Of a stretch of 64,000 nt of DNA, positions 50,658 to 59,845 are shown in pieces. How positions within the stretch are numbered: position 1 is the first letter of the stretch; the number at the start of each line of letters is the position of its first letter. The position numbers and the translations under genes are program-made. Where the stretch lies: NCBI RefSeq assembly GCF_003863965.1, contig NZ_RRCN01000001.1:5949071-6013070 (forward strand). The letters are read 5' to 3'. Under the pieces are notes generated by a model. That model worked only from the letters and a program-made list of their open reading frames with translations. It was not told where the DNA came from and made no database searches. This DNA is from Paenibacillus oralis. GTDB lineage: Bacteria > Bacillota > Bacilli > Paenibacillales > Paenibacillaceae.

Positions 50658-51815
50658 TTAGAACGTGCGGTAAAACAACCTGGCGCTTTCCTTCTCCGGA
50701 ATCGGCAGGCGCTGCGCTACTGGCAGCATCTGCGGAAACGCCTTGTGCGGCTCGCGCTGATACCAGTAAGCGACCGACGCATAGTCGTTCGATTGAGCGT
50801 TTCCGTGCCCGTGCTCGATGCTGAAGCGGAGCGACTTGCGGAAGATGATCGGATCGACGATATGAAAGCGGTATTGCGTCATTTTGCCGGAATAATCGTT
50901 AAACGAAATCGTGTTGCTCTCTTTCCACGCATCGCCGTTTTCCCGGATCGGCGCGTACAGCGACAAGCCGTGGTACGGAGCATAATACTTTCCGGCGGGA
51001 TAGCCCCAGGCAGCGCAGAAATAATCCTCCGTTCCCGTCCCGTGCAGGCGGGGCGGCCACGGTTCGCCGTCGATGAAGAACATATCGTCCCCCTCCCCCG
51101 GCCAACTAAAGCCCGGCATCGGATTGAGGTGGTCGATGCTTAAGTTGCAGCCCACATAGTGGCCTTCGCCCACCGCATCCAGCAGCACGTAATTGTCGTC
51201 TCCGGTCAGATTTTTCAGCTCATATACTTTTTGGTCGGCATAATTGGCCTTGTCCTGCTGATCGTGTTCCGCTTTCAGCGCGGCCAAGTCCACCAAGCCC
51301 TGCGTCGGATTCTCCCTGCGCCACGAGGCGTGGAAATAGAAGCTGTCGTCCGGCACCTCTTTTTCCACATAGTCCACGTAAAAGTACAAGATCATCTCGT
51401 CCTCGCACTCATTGACGATTTCGATCCGCGCCCTTTTGCGGAACGGCATTTCAAAAAAGCAGTTCATCGCCGCTTTGTCTTCAATCACGCCTTGAGTCGT
51501 AATCATATTGAGTGGCGCGGACACATAGTGGCTGGCCACGCCGTGACCGACGCCGAAGAAGTCGCCGACCGGCGAGTCCACGCTCGGTTCCTGCTCATCA
51601 TCCCAAAACATGCGGATCAATACTTTGCGGAACGCGTATTTGTTTTTCGCCGCGATGGTCATCCAAATATGCTGAATCACGCCCGAACCGGCGATTTCCG
51701 CAATCGCCGCCGTTTGCCCGGCCCCAATCACAATGAAGTCCCTGTTGCCGCCCGTTTGATCCCAGCTCGACAGCCGCCGGGATGTCCCTTCTTTGCGCAA
51801 GTATAACTGGTTCAT
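50658..51815 (-). CDS. DUF2961 protein, glycoside hydrolase family 172
   Basis: A 385-residue enzyme with DUF2961 patterns: GSGVIQHIWMT, VLIRMFWDDEQEPSVDSPVGDFFG, NCFFEMPFRKRARIEI, YFYVDYV, GEGDDMFFIDGE and GTGTEDYFCAAWGYP. Acidic residues in the last two runs are those recognised as catalytic in GH172 (D-arabinose/fructose-specific furanosidases, including alpha-D-fructofuranosidase and difructose-dianhydride I synthase/hydrolase). No signal peptide, so it acts inside the cell. It is the last gene of the transporter operon. ATG 51815 follows GGAGG at eight bases; the frame opens earlier. Fructo-oligosaccharide specificity is inferred from the neighbouring fructokinase and GH32 genes. Confidence 0.85.
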   Translation of the reverse strand: MNQLYLRKEGTSRRLSSWDQTGGNRDFIVIGAGQTAAIAEIAGSGVIQHIWMTIAAKNKYAFRKVLIRMFWDDEQEPSVDSPVGDFFGVGHGVASHYVSAPLNMITTQGVIEDKAAMNCFFEMPFRKRARIEIVNECEDEMILYFYVDYVEKEVPDDSFYFHASWRRENPTQGLVDLAALKAEHDQQDKANYADQKVYELKNLTGDDNYVLLDAVGEGHYVGCNLSIDHLNPMPGFSWPGEGDDMFFIDGEPWPPRLHGTGTEDYFCAAWGYPAGKYYAPYHGLSLYAPIRENGDAWKESNTISFNDYSGKMTQYRFHIVDPIIFRKSLRFSIEHGHGNAQSNDYASVAYWYQREPHKAFPQMLPVAQRLPIPEKESARLFYRTF

Positions 51816-51845
51816 ACCGCTTCCTCCCACTCATTTAAAGTCAAT

Positions 51846-52679
51846 TCAAGCCTTAATCCCCGTTAACGTAATCCCTTCGATGAAATATCGCTGCCCGATG
51901 AAAAATACGATTATCGCCGGCAGCAGCACCACGGTGGCCGCCGCCATCATCAGATGCCACTCCGCCGAATACATGCCTTTAAACTGCTGCAGACCGAGAG
52001 CCAGCGTATATTTGGTTTCGTCGTTCAAATAAACAAGCGGACCGAGAAAATCGTTCCACGCCGCCAAAAACGAAAACAAACCGACGACAATCAGCGCGGG
52101 TTTGGTGAGCGGCAGGATGATCGACCAGAATATCCGTAAATGGCCGGCACCGTCCACGTAAGCCGCTTCATCCAGATCGCGGGGGATGCTGAGGTAGAAC
52201 TGGCGCAGCAGAAAAATGTTGAACGCGCCGCCGCCAAACCAAGCCGGAGCGATCAGCGGGATAAAGGAATTGGTTAAACCCACTTTGCTCCAGCCGATAA
52301 ACGTTGGGATCAAGGTGACCGCGTACGGCAGCATCATGCTGGACAGCAGCAGGCTGAACACCAGATTCCTGCCTTTCCAGGCCATCCGCGCGAAGCTGTA
52401 GGCGCTGATCGAGCTGGTTACGATGACGCCCAGCACCGAAAAGACGACGATGATCGCGGTGTTCACGAAATACCGGCCAAAAGGCAGGATCGTCAGCGCC
52501 TCGCTGTAATTGGAAAATTGCACGGGATTGGGAATCCACACCGGCGGCAGCTCGAAAATTTGCCCCATATTCATCAGCGAACTGCGGACGAGCCATACCA
52601 GCGGCAGCAGGCTAAAGATTCCCCCGGCCGCCAGCACCAGGTAGATCAGTCCTTTTTCAAACCAAGCCTTGGCTCTCAT
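51846..52679 (-). CDS. Carbohydrate ABC transporter permease (MalG type)
   Basis: A 277-residue permease with six helices and the EAA loop (RDLDEAAYVDGAGHLRIFWSIILPL). ATG 52679 overlaps the stop of the other permease (ATGA), so it is translated with it. It ends YFIEGITLTGIKA as usual. Confidence 0.92.
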   Translation of the reverse strand: MRAKAWFEKGLIYLVLAAGGIFSLLPLVWLVRSSLMNMGQIFELPPVWIPNPVQFSNYSEALTILPFGRYFVNTAIIVVFSVLGVIVTSSISAYSFARMAWKGRNLVFSLLLSSMMLPYAVTLIPTFIGWSKVGLTNSFIPLIAPAWFGGGAFNIFLLRQFYLSIPRDLDEAAYVDGAGHLRIFWSIILPLTKPALIVVGLFSFLAAWNDFLGPLVYLNDETKYTLALGLQQFKGMYSAEWHLMMAAATVVLLPAIIVFFIGQRYFIEGITLTGIKA

Positions 52680-53617
52680 CGCGCGCCATCCCCCTCGTAA
52701 TAAACCCATTTGTTCGATGTCCTGAACACGACGTAGGTCAAAATCATAATGATGGCGAACAGCACCCAGGCGATTGCGCTGGCGCTCCCCATCCGCGAGA
52801 ACTGAAACGCTTCCCGGTACAAATAAAACACATAGAACAAGCTGGCGTTATTGGGCCCGCCGTTGGTCATGACATAAGCCTGCGAGAACACTTGAAAGCC
52901 GTTGATGATGCCCATGATCAGGTTGAAAAAAATCGTCGGCGTCATCAGCGGAATCGTAATATGGCGCAGCTTATCGAGCCGCGTTCCGCCGTCCATCTCG
53001 ATCGCTTCGTACAGCGATCTGGGAATATCCTGCAGGCCCGCGAGAAAAATAATCATCGTCCCGCCCGTCGTCCACAGGTTCATTAAAGCCAGAGAAGGCA
53101 CGACCGTTTTCTCGCCGAAAATCCATTGGCTTCCCGGCAGGCCCAGCGAGCGCAGCAGTTCGTTGGCGAGGCCGAGATCGGGATTAAGCAGCCACAGCCA
53201 AATAAACGAGATCGCGATGATCGGCACGATCGACGGCAAATAAAAGATCGTGCGGAAGACCGCTTTGCCTTTCACGTTCTGATTCAGCAGTATCGCCAGC
53301 AAAAAGGAGTAGATGATGCCGGTCGGTACGCTAAGGATCACGAAATAAAAAGTAACGGCCAGCGATTTGTAAAAATATTGATCCTCGCCGCTGAACATTC
53401 GTTTATAATTGTCGAGACCCGTAAAGGTCGGTGAATTCGATCCGGTGTAGTCGGTAAAGCTCATGTACAGGCTGTAAAGCATCGGGCCCAGCGTGAAGAT
53501 CAGCAGGCCCAGAATCGCCGGCATGGCAAACAGCCAGCCGTAAAGGTCTTTTCGCTTTGTATGGCGCTTGTTCCGCAACCGATTCCCGCTCCGGGAAGAG
53601 ATGGTTTCCACAAGCAA
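52676..53617 (-). CDS. Carbohydrate ABC transporter permease (MalF/UgpA type)
   Basis: A 313-residue permease with a basic cytosolic start (RNKRHTKRKDLYG), six helices and the EAA loop (RSLYEAIEMDGGTRLDKLRHITIPLMTP). It lies 85 bp after the substrate-binding lipoprotein gene and overlaps the next permease by four bases. Confidence 0.92.
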   Translation of the reverse strand: MLVETISSRSGNRLRNKRHTKRKDLYGWLFAMPAILGLLIFTLGPMLYSLYMSFTDYTGSNSPTFTGLDNYKRMFSGEDQYFYKSLAVTFYFVILSVPTGIIYSFLLAILLNQNVKGKAVFRTIFYLPSIVPIIAISFIWLWLLNPDLGLANELLRSLGLPGSQWIFGEKTVVPSLALMNLWTTGGTMIIFLAGLQDIPRSLYEAIEMDGGTRLDKLRHITIPLMTPTIFFNLIMGIINGFQVFSQAYVMTNGGPNNASLFYVFYLYREAFQFSRMGSASAIAWVLFAIIMILTYVVFRTSNKWVYYEGDGAR

Positions 53618-53702
53618 ATCCCCCTCCGTCGAAACGCCCTGGCGGAGGCCGCCGCCGCTGGCAACGTGCTTTACGGCGACGGCGCTTTCGCACAGCGCTT
53701 CG

Positions 53703-55118
53703 TTATTTCAAGTAGGTGCCCTGTACCAGCGGCTTCACTTTCGTCTCCACTTCTTTCATCGCCGCTTCGGCCGTTTTCTCGCCAAGCCACACTTGATCGA
53801 GCGCGGCCGATACCGCGGCGTCGATTTCCACGAAGTTTTTGACGTTGTTTTCCGGCGACGGCTCGGCATGCTCATAGGTGGAGCGCATCACGGCATCCTG
53901 GAAACCAGCCGGTCTTCCGGGCAGCTCTTCGTTCGCCCACTCGTCGATCAGCTGCGGATCCTCGTACCATTTATTGAGCTGCGGCATCCACAAACCTTGG
54001 TGCAAGTCGAGTACGTTTTGCGGATCGGTGAGGAATTTGGAGAACTCCCACGCCTCCTTAGGGTGCTGCGAACTTTTGAAGATGATCAGCGAGCCGCCAA
54101 GGAAAAACGTTTTGTAGTCCTTGATGACCGGCAGCACGCCGACGCCCCAGTTAATGTTGGTTTTGCTCAAATCGAGGTGGTTCCAGCTGCCGTCGATGAC
54201 CATCGCCACTTTTTTGGACTGCAGCGCGGTCGCCGGAGCGGGAATGCTGCTGGCCTGCACCGGCGATGGCGAGACGTGGTGCACGTTAATTAAATCGGCT
54301 ATTCTCTGCAGCGCTTCGGTCGCCTCCGGTTTGGACAACCCGAATTCCTTGCCGTCCGCCGTCAGATAATCCCCGCCGTTGGAGAGAACCATTGGCATAT
54401 AAGACGACCAGCCGAGGCTGAGTTTAACGCCGTATTGCTTGATGTTCTTCGGATCGAAGCCCGGATCGTCCGGATGCTTGCCGTTCCGGTCGAGCGTCAG
54501 CTTTTTGGCCGCGTCCACGAACTCGTCCCAGGTCCACGCTTCCTCCGCCTTGGTAGGCGGCAGTTCCACTCCCGCTTCCTTGAACATATCCGCGTTGTAC
54601 ATCAAGGAAGGGACGACGGACGCCTGATACGGTCCGGCGCTTTTATCCTTGTCCCAGTTCCACCAGGCATACTCCAGGTAATCCTCTTTCTTGATGCTCG
54701 GATCATCTTTCATTAAATCAAAGAAGTTGTAAATCAGACCCTCCTCGCCCATTTTCAGCTTCCAGGCGGCCGAATAGCTGATATCCGGCGCCTCGTTGCC
54801 GGCGACCATGGCGTTGAGCTTCTGCAGAAAATCCGTGCCCGGAATATGGATCGGGTTGATGGTGATGTTCGGATGTTTCTGCTCGAAGGCTTTGATCGCC
54901 GATTCCACCGCTTTCTTTTCCTCCGGGCTGCCCCAGAACGTGAACTTCAGCGTTACTTTTTCTCCGTTTTTCCCGCCGTCCGCCTTGTTGTTCTCGCCGC
55001 CTTGTTGTCCCTGGTTCGCTGGCGAACCGCTTCCCCCCGTTCCGCAAGCGGTTACAAAAAGCGCCAGAATGGTTAGGAAAACAAACAGCGTTTTTAATTT
55101 GCCGGATTTTGCTTGCAT
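53703..55118 (-). CDS. Sugar ABC transporter substrate-binding lipoprotein
   Basis: A 471-residue family 1 solute-binding protein. It has a lipobox (FVTAC, Cys at 25), a Gly/Asn-rich linker and VTLKFTFWGSPEEKKAVESAIKAFEQKHPNITI. The lobe patterns VAGNEAPDISYSAAWKL and KVAMVIDGSWNH follow, then GGSLIIFKSSQHPKEAWEF. Located between the two-component pair and the permeases of the same operon, it is their likely receptor, for a fructose-containing oligosaccharide by context. Confidence 0.92.
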   Translation of the reverse strand: MQAKSGKLKTLFVFLTILALFVTACGTGGSGSPANQGQQGGENNKADGGKNGEKVTLKFTFWGSPEEKKAVESAIKAFEQKHPNITINPIHIPGTDFLQKLNAMVAGNEAPDISYSAAWKLKMGEEGLIYNFFDLMKDDPSIKKEDYLEYAWWNWDKDKSAGPYQASVVPSLMYNADMFKEAGVELPPTKAEEAWTWDEFVDAAKKLTLDRNGKHPDDPGFDPKNIKQYGVKLSLGWSSYMPMVLSNGGDYLTADGKEFGLSKPEATEALQRIADLINVHHVSPSPVQASSIPAPATALQSKKVAMVIDGSWNHLDLSKTNINWGVGVLPVIKDYKTFFLGGSLIIFKSSQHPKEAWEFSKFLTDPQNVLDLHQGLWMPQLNKWYEDPQLIDEWANEELPGRPAGFQDAVMRSTYEHAEPSPENNVKNFVEIDAAVSAALDQVWLGEKTAEAAMKEVETKVKPLVQGTYLK

Positions 55119-55141
55119 GTGCTGATCCCCCCGCTTAAAAA

Positions 55142-55155
55142 TGTAAGCGCTGCAG
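55142..55155. promoter_or_regulatory. cre-like site upstream of the lipoprotein gene
   Basis: TGTAAGCGCTGCAG, 24 bp before the lipoprotein start, matches the cre consensus except at two or three positions. Position relative to the gene is the same as at the 15-kb cluster. CcpA binding is inferred. Confidence 0.4.
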
Positions 55156-55227
55156 TCGCTTGTTTTTATTGTAGAATCGCCGCTCCCGAAAACCTATGGG
55201 ACGTTTTTTCGTTTCCTGGACGATTTT

Positions 55228-55305
55228 TCGATCAATTCAAGATTCGACGTCGATTCCGCTCCCTGAAACTACTTCGTCATGGGAAGACGCTTTTTGAACA
55301 TCCTC
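55228..55305 (-). repeat. Partial copy of the GTTCAAAAA intergenic repeat
   Basis: The reverse complement matches 16560-16640 closely (for example TCTTCCCATGACGAAG and CGACGTCGAATCTTGAATT). The GTTCAAAAA end is at 55291-55299, next to the kinase gene stop; the other end is not seen. Confidence 0.6.
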
Positions 55306-55306
55306 T

Positions 55307-57088
55307 TTAAGGCTTTCGATACGGGATAACCAGCTTTACCCGCGTCCCCAGCTCGGGAACGGATTCGATGCCGATGCCGTAACGGCTGCCGTAGAGCAGC
55401 TTGACCCGCTTATCGACGTTTTTGATCCCGATGTTGGCGGAGTCTTCGGCCAGCACCTCCTTGAGGCGTTCCGGCATAATCCCGCAGCCGTTGTCCTCCA
55501 CGCAGAACTCGATATCGTCCCCCTGCCGGCGCCCGTAGATCGTAATCAGTCCGCCGCTCTCCATATCCCCGAACCCGTGGATGATCGCATTTTCCACCAG
55601 CGGTTGCAGAAACAGCTTCGGCACGCTGGCTTCCATCAGCTCCGGCGCGATGTCGAAGTCGACCCGGAAACGGTGTTCGTAACGGTTGGACATGATGACG
55701 ATATAATCCTTTAGCCACCCGATATCTGCGGAAAGCGGCATCGAATCCTTGCGGTTGTCCGTCGTATAATGCAGCATCCGCGACAAGCTGACCAGCATTT
55801 TGCTGACCTGCTCTTTCTCTCCGTAAACGGCCATCCAGTTGATGATATTCAACGTATTGTACAGAAAATGGGGGTTAAGCTGGACATTCAGCGCCATGAT
55901 TTCCGTTTCGCGCTCCCTTAGTTTGACGACATAATTTTCTTCAATCAGCTGCTTCACTTTCTCGTTCATGCTGTTGAATTTCATCAGCACATGCCCCAGC
56001 TCGTCTTTCCCTTCCACCTTGATTTTGGCGTTGAAATCGCCGCCCCCAACCCGCTTGATCGCAAGCAGCAGCTTGCTGACCGGTGAAGAAATCCGCATGG
56101 AAATCAAATAGGCGAACAACAGTGAAAGCAGCAGCAGCGAAGCGCCCAACGTGATGATAAAAAAGGTGATCGTTTGTCCGATATCCTTCGTCAGCGCGCC
56201 GGGAGGAATCAGCACGACCGAGGTCCAGCCCGTGATTCCGGACACCGCGTAACAGGCGATCATCCGTTTCCCGTCCACCGTAACGTAGGAAGCTCCGCTG
56301 CCGCGGCTCCGCACTTCGGCCAGCCAGGGTAAAGACGGTTTGCTCCCGATAAACTCAGCATTCGCATGGGAAATGATCGTGCCGTCTGCGCTGGCCACCA
56401 AAAATGCCGCGCCATCGATCGGAACGCTATCCCGGAAAATATCGGCATAAACATCGTCCCGGAAATTCATCACGAGAATCGGCTTCTCCGTACCTTCCCC
56501 AGCCCGCACGATCGCGTCATTACGAACGCAGGAAGGATTCATCTGCCGGACGGCGGTAAATAAATAGCGGTAATCGATGTCGGCGCCGGCCAAATCCGGC
56601 AATTGGTGCATCCGGCTGTACTCATAGGTCGGAATCCAGGCCAGACGCCCCTTTTGCTCCGCCGCCCGCTTGTACAGCTCGGATTCGTAAAAATGATCCG
56701 GCGGATACGTATTGCGCGCCTTGCTTCCGTAAACGAAAGCCCGGGTCACAAGCTCCACCGAATACAGATCCCGGGATGGCGAAAAATAACGGTTCAAAAT
56801 TTGCGTGACCCGTTTATTCGTCTGCAGCAGTTCGCTTTCGGCCGGGGCGGGGCCGTCGAAAATTTGAAACAAGTCGCACTCCACCATCAGGGAGAGGCTG
56901 TCGTCCTCGATGATTTTCAGCCGTTCGTCGATGATTTGGTTGTTTTTTTGAACGATTTCCGTTACGTTATCGCGGGCCAGCTTAAGCATGATATTTTTGC
57001 TTGCATAAAAGGCTCCCGTCCCCAAGGTGGCCAGAGGCAGCGTAATCAAAACGATGTAGGATAAAATCAGCTTGTTTTTCAGTCTCAT
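55307..57088 (-). CDS. YesM-type sensor histidine kinase
   Basis: A 593-residue kinase with one helix at ~10-28, an extracellular sensor (~30-295; dCache-like), and a second helix (~300-325). HAMP (PVSKLLLAIKRVGGGDFNAKI), the His box (LNPHFLYNTLNIINWM) and HATPase with VENAIIHGF and EDNGCGIMP follow. Nine bases separate it from the regulator gene. It senses an extracellular sugar, probably with the binding lipoprotein encoded downstream. Confidence 0.92.
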   Translation of the reverse strand: MRLKNKLILSYIVLITLPLATLGTGAFYASKNIMLKLARDNVTEIVQKNNQIIDERLKIIEDDSLSLMVECDLFQIFDGPAPAESELLQTNKRVTQILNRYFSPSRDLYSVELVTRAFVYGSKARNTYPPDHFYESELYKRAAEQKGRLAWIPTYEYSRMHQLPDLAGADIDYRYLFTAVRQMNPSCVRNDAIVRAGEGTEKPILVMNFRDDVYADIFRDSVPIDGAAFLVASADGTIISHANAEFIGSKPSLPWLAEVRSRGSGASYVTVDGKRMIACYAVSGITGWTSVVLIPPGALTKDIGQTITFFIITLGASLLLLSLLFAYLISMRISSPVSKLLLAIKRVGGGDFNAKIKVEGKDELGHVLMKFNSMNEKVKQLIEENYVVKLRERETEIMALNVQLNPHFLYNTLNIINWMAVYGEKEQVSKMLVSLSRMLHYTTDNRKDSMPLSADIGWLKDYIVIMSNRYEHRFRVDFDIAPELMEASVPKLFLQPLVENAIIHGFGDMESGGLITIYGRRQGDDIEFCVEDNGCGIMPERLKEVLAEDSANIGIKNVDKRVKLLYGSRYGIGIESVPELGTRVKLVIPYRKP

Positions 57089-57096
57089 GGCGCCAC

Positions 57097-58707
57097 CTAC
57101 AGCAGGTCTTTCTTGCGGAATTCCTCCGGGGAAAAGCCGGTTTCCCGCTTGAAGATCCGGGTAAAATAACCCGCGTCCCTGAAGCCCACGTTTAGGGCAA
57201 TCTCGGAAATTTTCCGGCTCCCGTCCTTCAGCATTTCCTTGGCTTTCTCCATTCGGAGCCGCAGCAAATATTCGGTAAACGTCATCGACGTATGCGCTTT
57301 AAAGAAGCTGCTGAAATAGGCTGGGCTGAAAAAGAACCGCCTGGCCACCGTTTCGAGCGCGAGATCCTCCATGTAATGCTCCGCCAGATAAGTGCGGCAC
57401 AGCTCGATAATCCGCTCGTTTTTATGGTTTTTCCGGTCCGCGATCCCGTCGATGATCCGGTTCACATAATCAGCCGCTTTCACCTGGAGTTCATCCAGCG
57501 TGGAACAGGAGGGAATCCGAAATTCCATCTCGGACACGATATTGCCCGCCTCCTCCCTTCGCAATACCGCTTCATTGGCCTTAACGAGGTTGACCAGCAC
57601 ATACAAAATGCTGCGCTTGAACTGGGCGGGAGCAGGATAGCCGCTTTCCAGAAGCCGCCGCACCAGCAAGTCCAACGCCTCCCGCGCCTTGTCCCGATTC
57701 CCGCCCGCCACCGCGTCCGCAATGCCGAAATCGTCGGGAACCCATGGCAAAGACGGCTTTTGCAGGGTGTAAGCGATTTCACTATGGATGACAAGTTTCC
57801 CGTTCCCGCAATAAAACGTAAAGTCCAGCGCATTCAACGCTTGTGCGAAGGAACGGGGCGCTTCGCGGCGCAGATCATTAACCCCGTCGCCTACGCCGAT
57901 GGATACGGTAAGTTCGAATTCCATGCGAACCTGTTCGATAAATTGAGTTAACCGTTCAATTTCCTTTTTCATCAGCCATTCCAGGGAATGCGAAGGCGCA
58001 ATGACGGAGACAAGCATAGGCTCGTCTCCCTCCAGGTAAAAGGAAATGGCCGGGCCGATCGGCTCGGTGACCTGGCGCATCCAGCTCTTGAAGCTGGTTT
58101 TGACTTCAGCGAATTCCTCGCCTTGATACATCTGTTCGACCTCGGATTTGGAAAACTTGGAGATCCATACAAATCCGACCTGTCCCTGCGGGATCAAACG
58201 TTCAATCTCCCGCAGCTCGTCTTCATTCGCCGCCGACCGCACCCAGCGGCTAAGCAGATGCTGTTCGTACACTGGAATGGCCGAACTCAGCTGCTCCTGC
58301 AGGCTTACTCCATCTTGATGGCGCATCCGCTCTTGCTCGATGGCGGCGTCCAGCTTGTCCAGCATCTCTGCCATATCACTCAGTTCCAGCGGTTTGAGCA
58401 GGTAATCGAACGCGCCGAGCTTAAGGGCCTGTCTGGCATAATCGAAATGGCCGTACACGCTCAGGATGACGATTTTCATCGGTTCGCTCCGCGCTTTTAA
58501 ATGCCCGATCATCGTCAGACCGTCCATATTGGGCATGCGAATATCCGTAAATATCATATCAATCCGGTTGTCCAGGGCGACGCGCAAGGCCTCCTCCCCA
58601 TCCTTGGCCATAAAGATTCGGTAGTCCGGCCGCAGCGTCTTGATCATGTCGGCAATCCCGCGGCGATGCCGCGGCTCGTCATCCGCTACCAGCACATGGA
58701 ACATCAT
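57097..58707 (-). CDS. YesN-type response regulator, REC plus AraC HTH
   Basis: A 536-residue regulator. The receiver domain begins VLVADDEPRHRRGIADM with the phospho-acceptor in DMIFTDIRMPNMDG. It continues with an unclassified linker (~130-430) and ends with two AraC HTH motifs (~435-530; ALETVARRFFFSPAYFSSFFKAHT, ISEIALNVGFRDAGYFTRIFKRETG). Likely activator of the downstream lipoprotein-permease-GH172 genes. The start is one of two adjacent ATG codons. Confidence 0.92.
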   Translation of the reverse strand: MMFHVLVADDEPRHRRGIADMIKTLRPDYRIFMAKDGEEALRVALDNRIDMIFTDIRMPNMDGLTMIGHLKARSEPMKIVILSVYGHFDYARQALKLGAFDYLLKPLELSDMAEMLDKLDAAIEQERMRHQDGVSLQEQLSSAIPVYEQHLLSRWVRSAANEDELREIERLIPQGQVGFVWISKFSKSEVEQMYQGEEFAEVKTSFKSWMRQVTEPIGPAISFYLEGDEPMLVSVIAPSHSLEWLMKKEIERLTQFIEQVRMEFELTVSIGVGDGVNDLRREAPRSFAQALNALDFTFYCGNGKLVIHSEIAYTLQKPSLPWVPDDFGIADAVAGGNRDKAREALDLLVRRLLESGYPAPAQFKRSILYVLVNLVKANEAVLRREEAGNIVSEMEFRIPSCSTLDELQVKAADYVNRIIDGIADRKNHKNERIIELCRTYLAEHYMEDLALETVARRFFFSPAYFSSFFKAHTSMTFTEYLLRLRMEKAKEMLKDGSRKISEIALNVGFRDAGYFTRIFKRETGFSPEEFRKKDLL

Positions 58708-58765
58708 ATTCCTCCCCTTCCGTGATCAAGTTAGAACCAACTGATACGGCGAAAATATCGTGAAC

Positions 58766-59647
58766 TCATGCCGACAAACCGGCAGCCTCGATGCCAAGCG
58801 CCAACGCCCCGCACAATCCGGCATTGTCGCTAAGGCCCGGCGGTACGATATAGTTGTCCATACCGTCAAGGATCGCCGGTGAAGCGACATATCCGTTTAA
58901 GATTTGGGTAACCTCCTTGCGGATGAGCGGGAACAATTGCTTCTGATGCATGACCCCGCCGCCAAGAATCACTTTTTTCGGTGATAGCAGCAGAATAACC
59001 CCCGAAAGAGTCTGCGCCAGATAATAAGCTTCCATCTCCCAAGCCTGATGATCGCCCGGCAGTTCGCTTCCTTTCACTCCCCAGCGTTTCTCCAGCGCGG
59101 GTCCGCTGGCCATGCCCTCCAGGCAATCGCCATGGTAAGAACACAAACCACCGAAGCTATCCTCCGGGTGCCGCCGGATCAAAACATGTCCCCCTTCCGG
59201 ATGGACCAGTCCGTGAACCAGTTTGCCTTCCGTGTACACTCCGACGCCGACGCCGGTCCCTACCGTATAGTAAACGCAGCTATCCAATCCTTTAGCCGCT
59301 CCCCACTTCACCTCACCAAAAACCGCGGCGTTCACGTCGGTATCGAAACCGATCGGTACCGGGTAATTGTCTTTCATGTACCCGACGATGTCAAAGCCTG
59401 ACCATCCCGGTTTCGGCGTCGTGGTCACCCGTCCGAAAGTGGGACTGGAACGATCCAGATCAATCGGCCCGAAAGACCCGATTCCGATCGCCTCAACACC
59501 TTTGCCGCGAAAATACGAAACCGCTTGCTCCAGCGTTTTTTCCGGCGCCTCCGTCGGAAAACTGATCCGGTCCAGAATTTCCCCCTTTTCATTCCCGACC
59601 CCGCAGATGAATTTTGTGCCTCCCGCTTCAATAGCGCCAATTCGCAT
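58766..59647 (-). CDS. scrK: ROK-family fructokinase
   Basis: A 293-residue ROK kinase. It has GAIEAGGTKFICG (phosphate loop), GIGSFGPIDLDR, DTDVNAAVFGE (catalytic Asp in the DxNxAxxxE run) and the zinc motif HPEGGHVLIRRHPEDSFGGLCSYHGDCLEGMASGPA. The extra Zn-binding His/Cys arrangement distinguishes fructokinases of this family from NagC-like regulators. It phosphorylates D-fructose to fructose-6-phosphate with ATP. Divergent from a GH32 gene across a LacI-type operator region; ATG 59647 has GAGGAGGAG. Confidence 0.9.
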   Translation of the reverse strand: MRIGAIEAGGTKFICGVGNEKGEILDRISFPTEAPEKTLEQAVSYFRGKGVEAIGIGSFGPIDLDRSSPTFGRVTTTPKPGWSGFDIVGYMKDNYPVPIGFDTDVNAAVFGEVKWGAAKGLDSCVYYTVGTGVGVGVYTEGKLVHGLVHPEGGHVLIRRHPEDSFGGLCSYHGDCLEGMASGPALEKRWGVKGSELPGDHQAWEMEAYYLAQTLSGVILLLSPKKVILGGGVMHQKQLFPLIRKEVTQILNGYVASPAILDGMDNYIVPPGLSDNAGLCGALALGIEAAGLSA

Positions 59648-59702
59648 ACTTAAACTCCTCCTCTTAAAACCGTAAGTGCTTTCACATTTATTTTACTATT
59701 TT

Positions 59703-59716
59703 GACAAACGTTTTAC
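59703..59716. promoter_or_regulatory. LacI-type operator, fructokinase side
   Basis: GACAAACGTTTTAC resembles the perfect palindrome at 59815 (two mismatches in one arm). It lies 56 bp upstream of the fructokinase start in its promoter region. Confidence 0.5.
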
Positions 59717-59772
59717 TATACCGATTTCAAAATCCTGATTGTAATTTATATAATTACTATTAATTTAGCAAA

Positions 59773-59828
59773 TGTAAACGTTGACAACTTTAAAACTTAT
59801 GTTATTATGAGTTTGTAAAACGTTTTAC
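59773..59828 (+). promoter_or_regulatory. GH32 promoter with cre site and LacI-type operator
   Basis: -35 TTGACA (59781-59786), 16-bp spacer, -10 TATTAT (59803-59808). TGTAAACGTTGACA (59773-59786) matches the cre consensus at 13 of 14 positions and overlaps the -35. GTAAAACGTTTTAC (59815-59828) is a perfect 14-bp palindrome just after the -10, in the style of LacI-family repressors of sucrose/fructan genes. This gives both catabolite and substrate control. No LacI-type gene is in the window. Confidence 0.75.
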
Positions 59829-59845
59829 CAAATGGAGATGACAAG

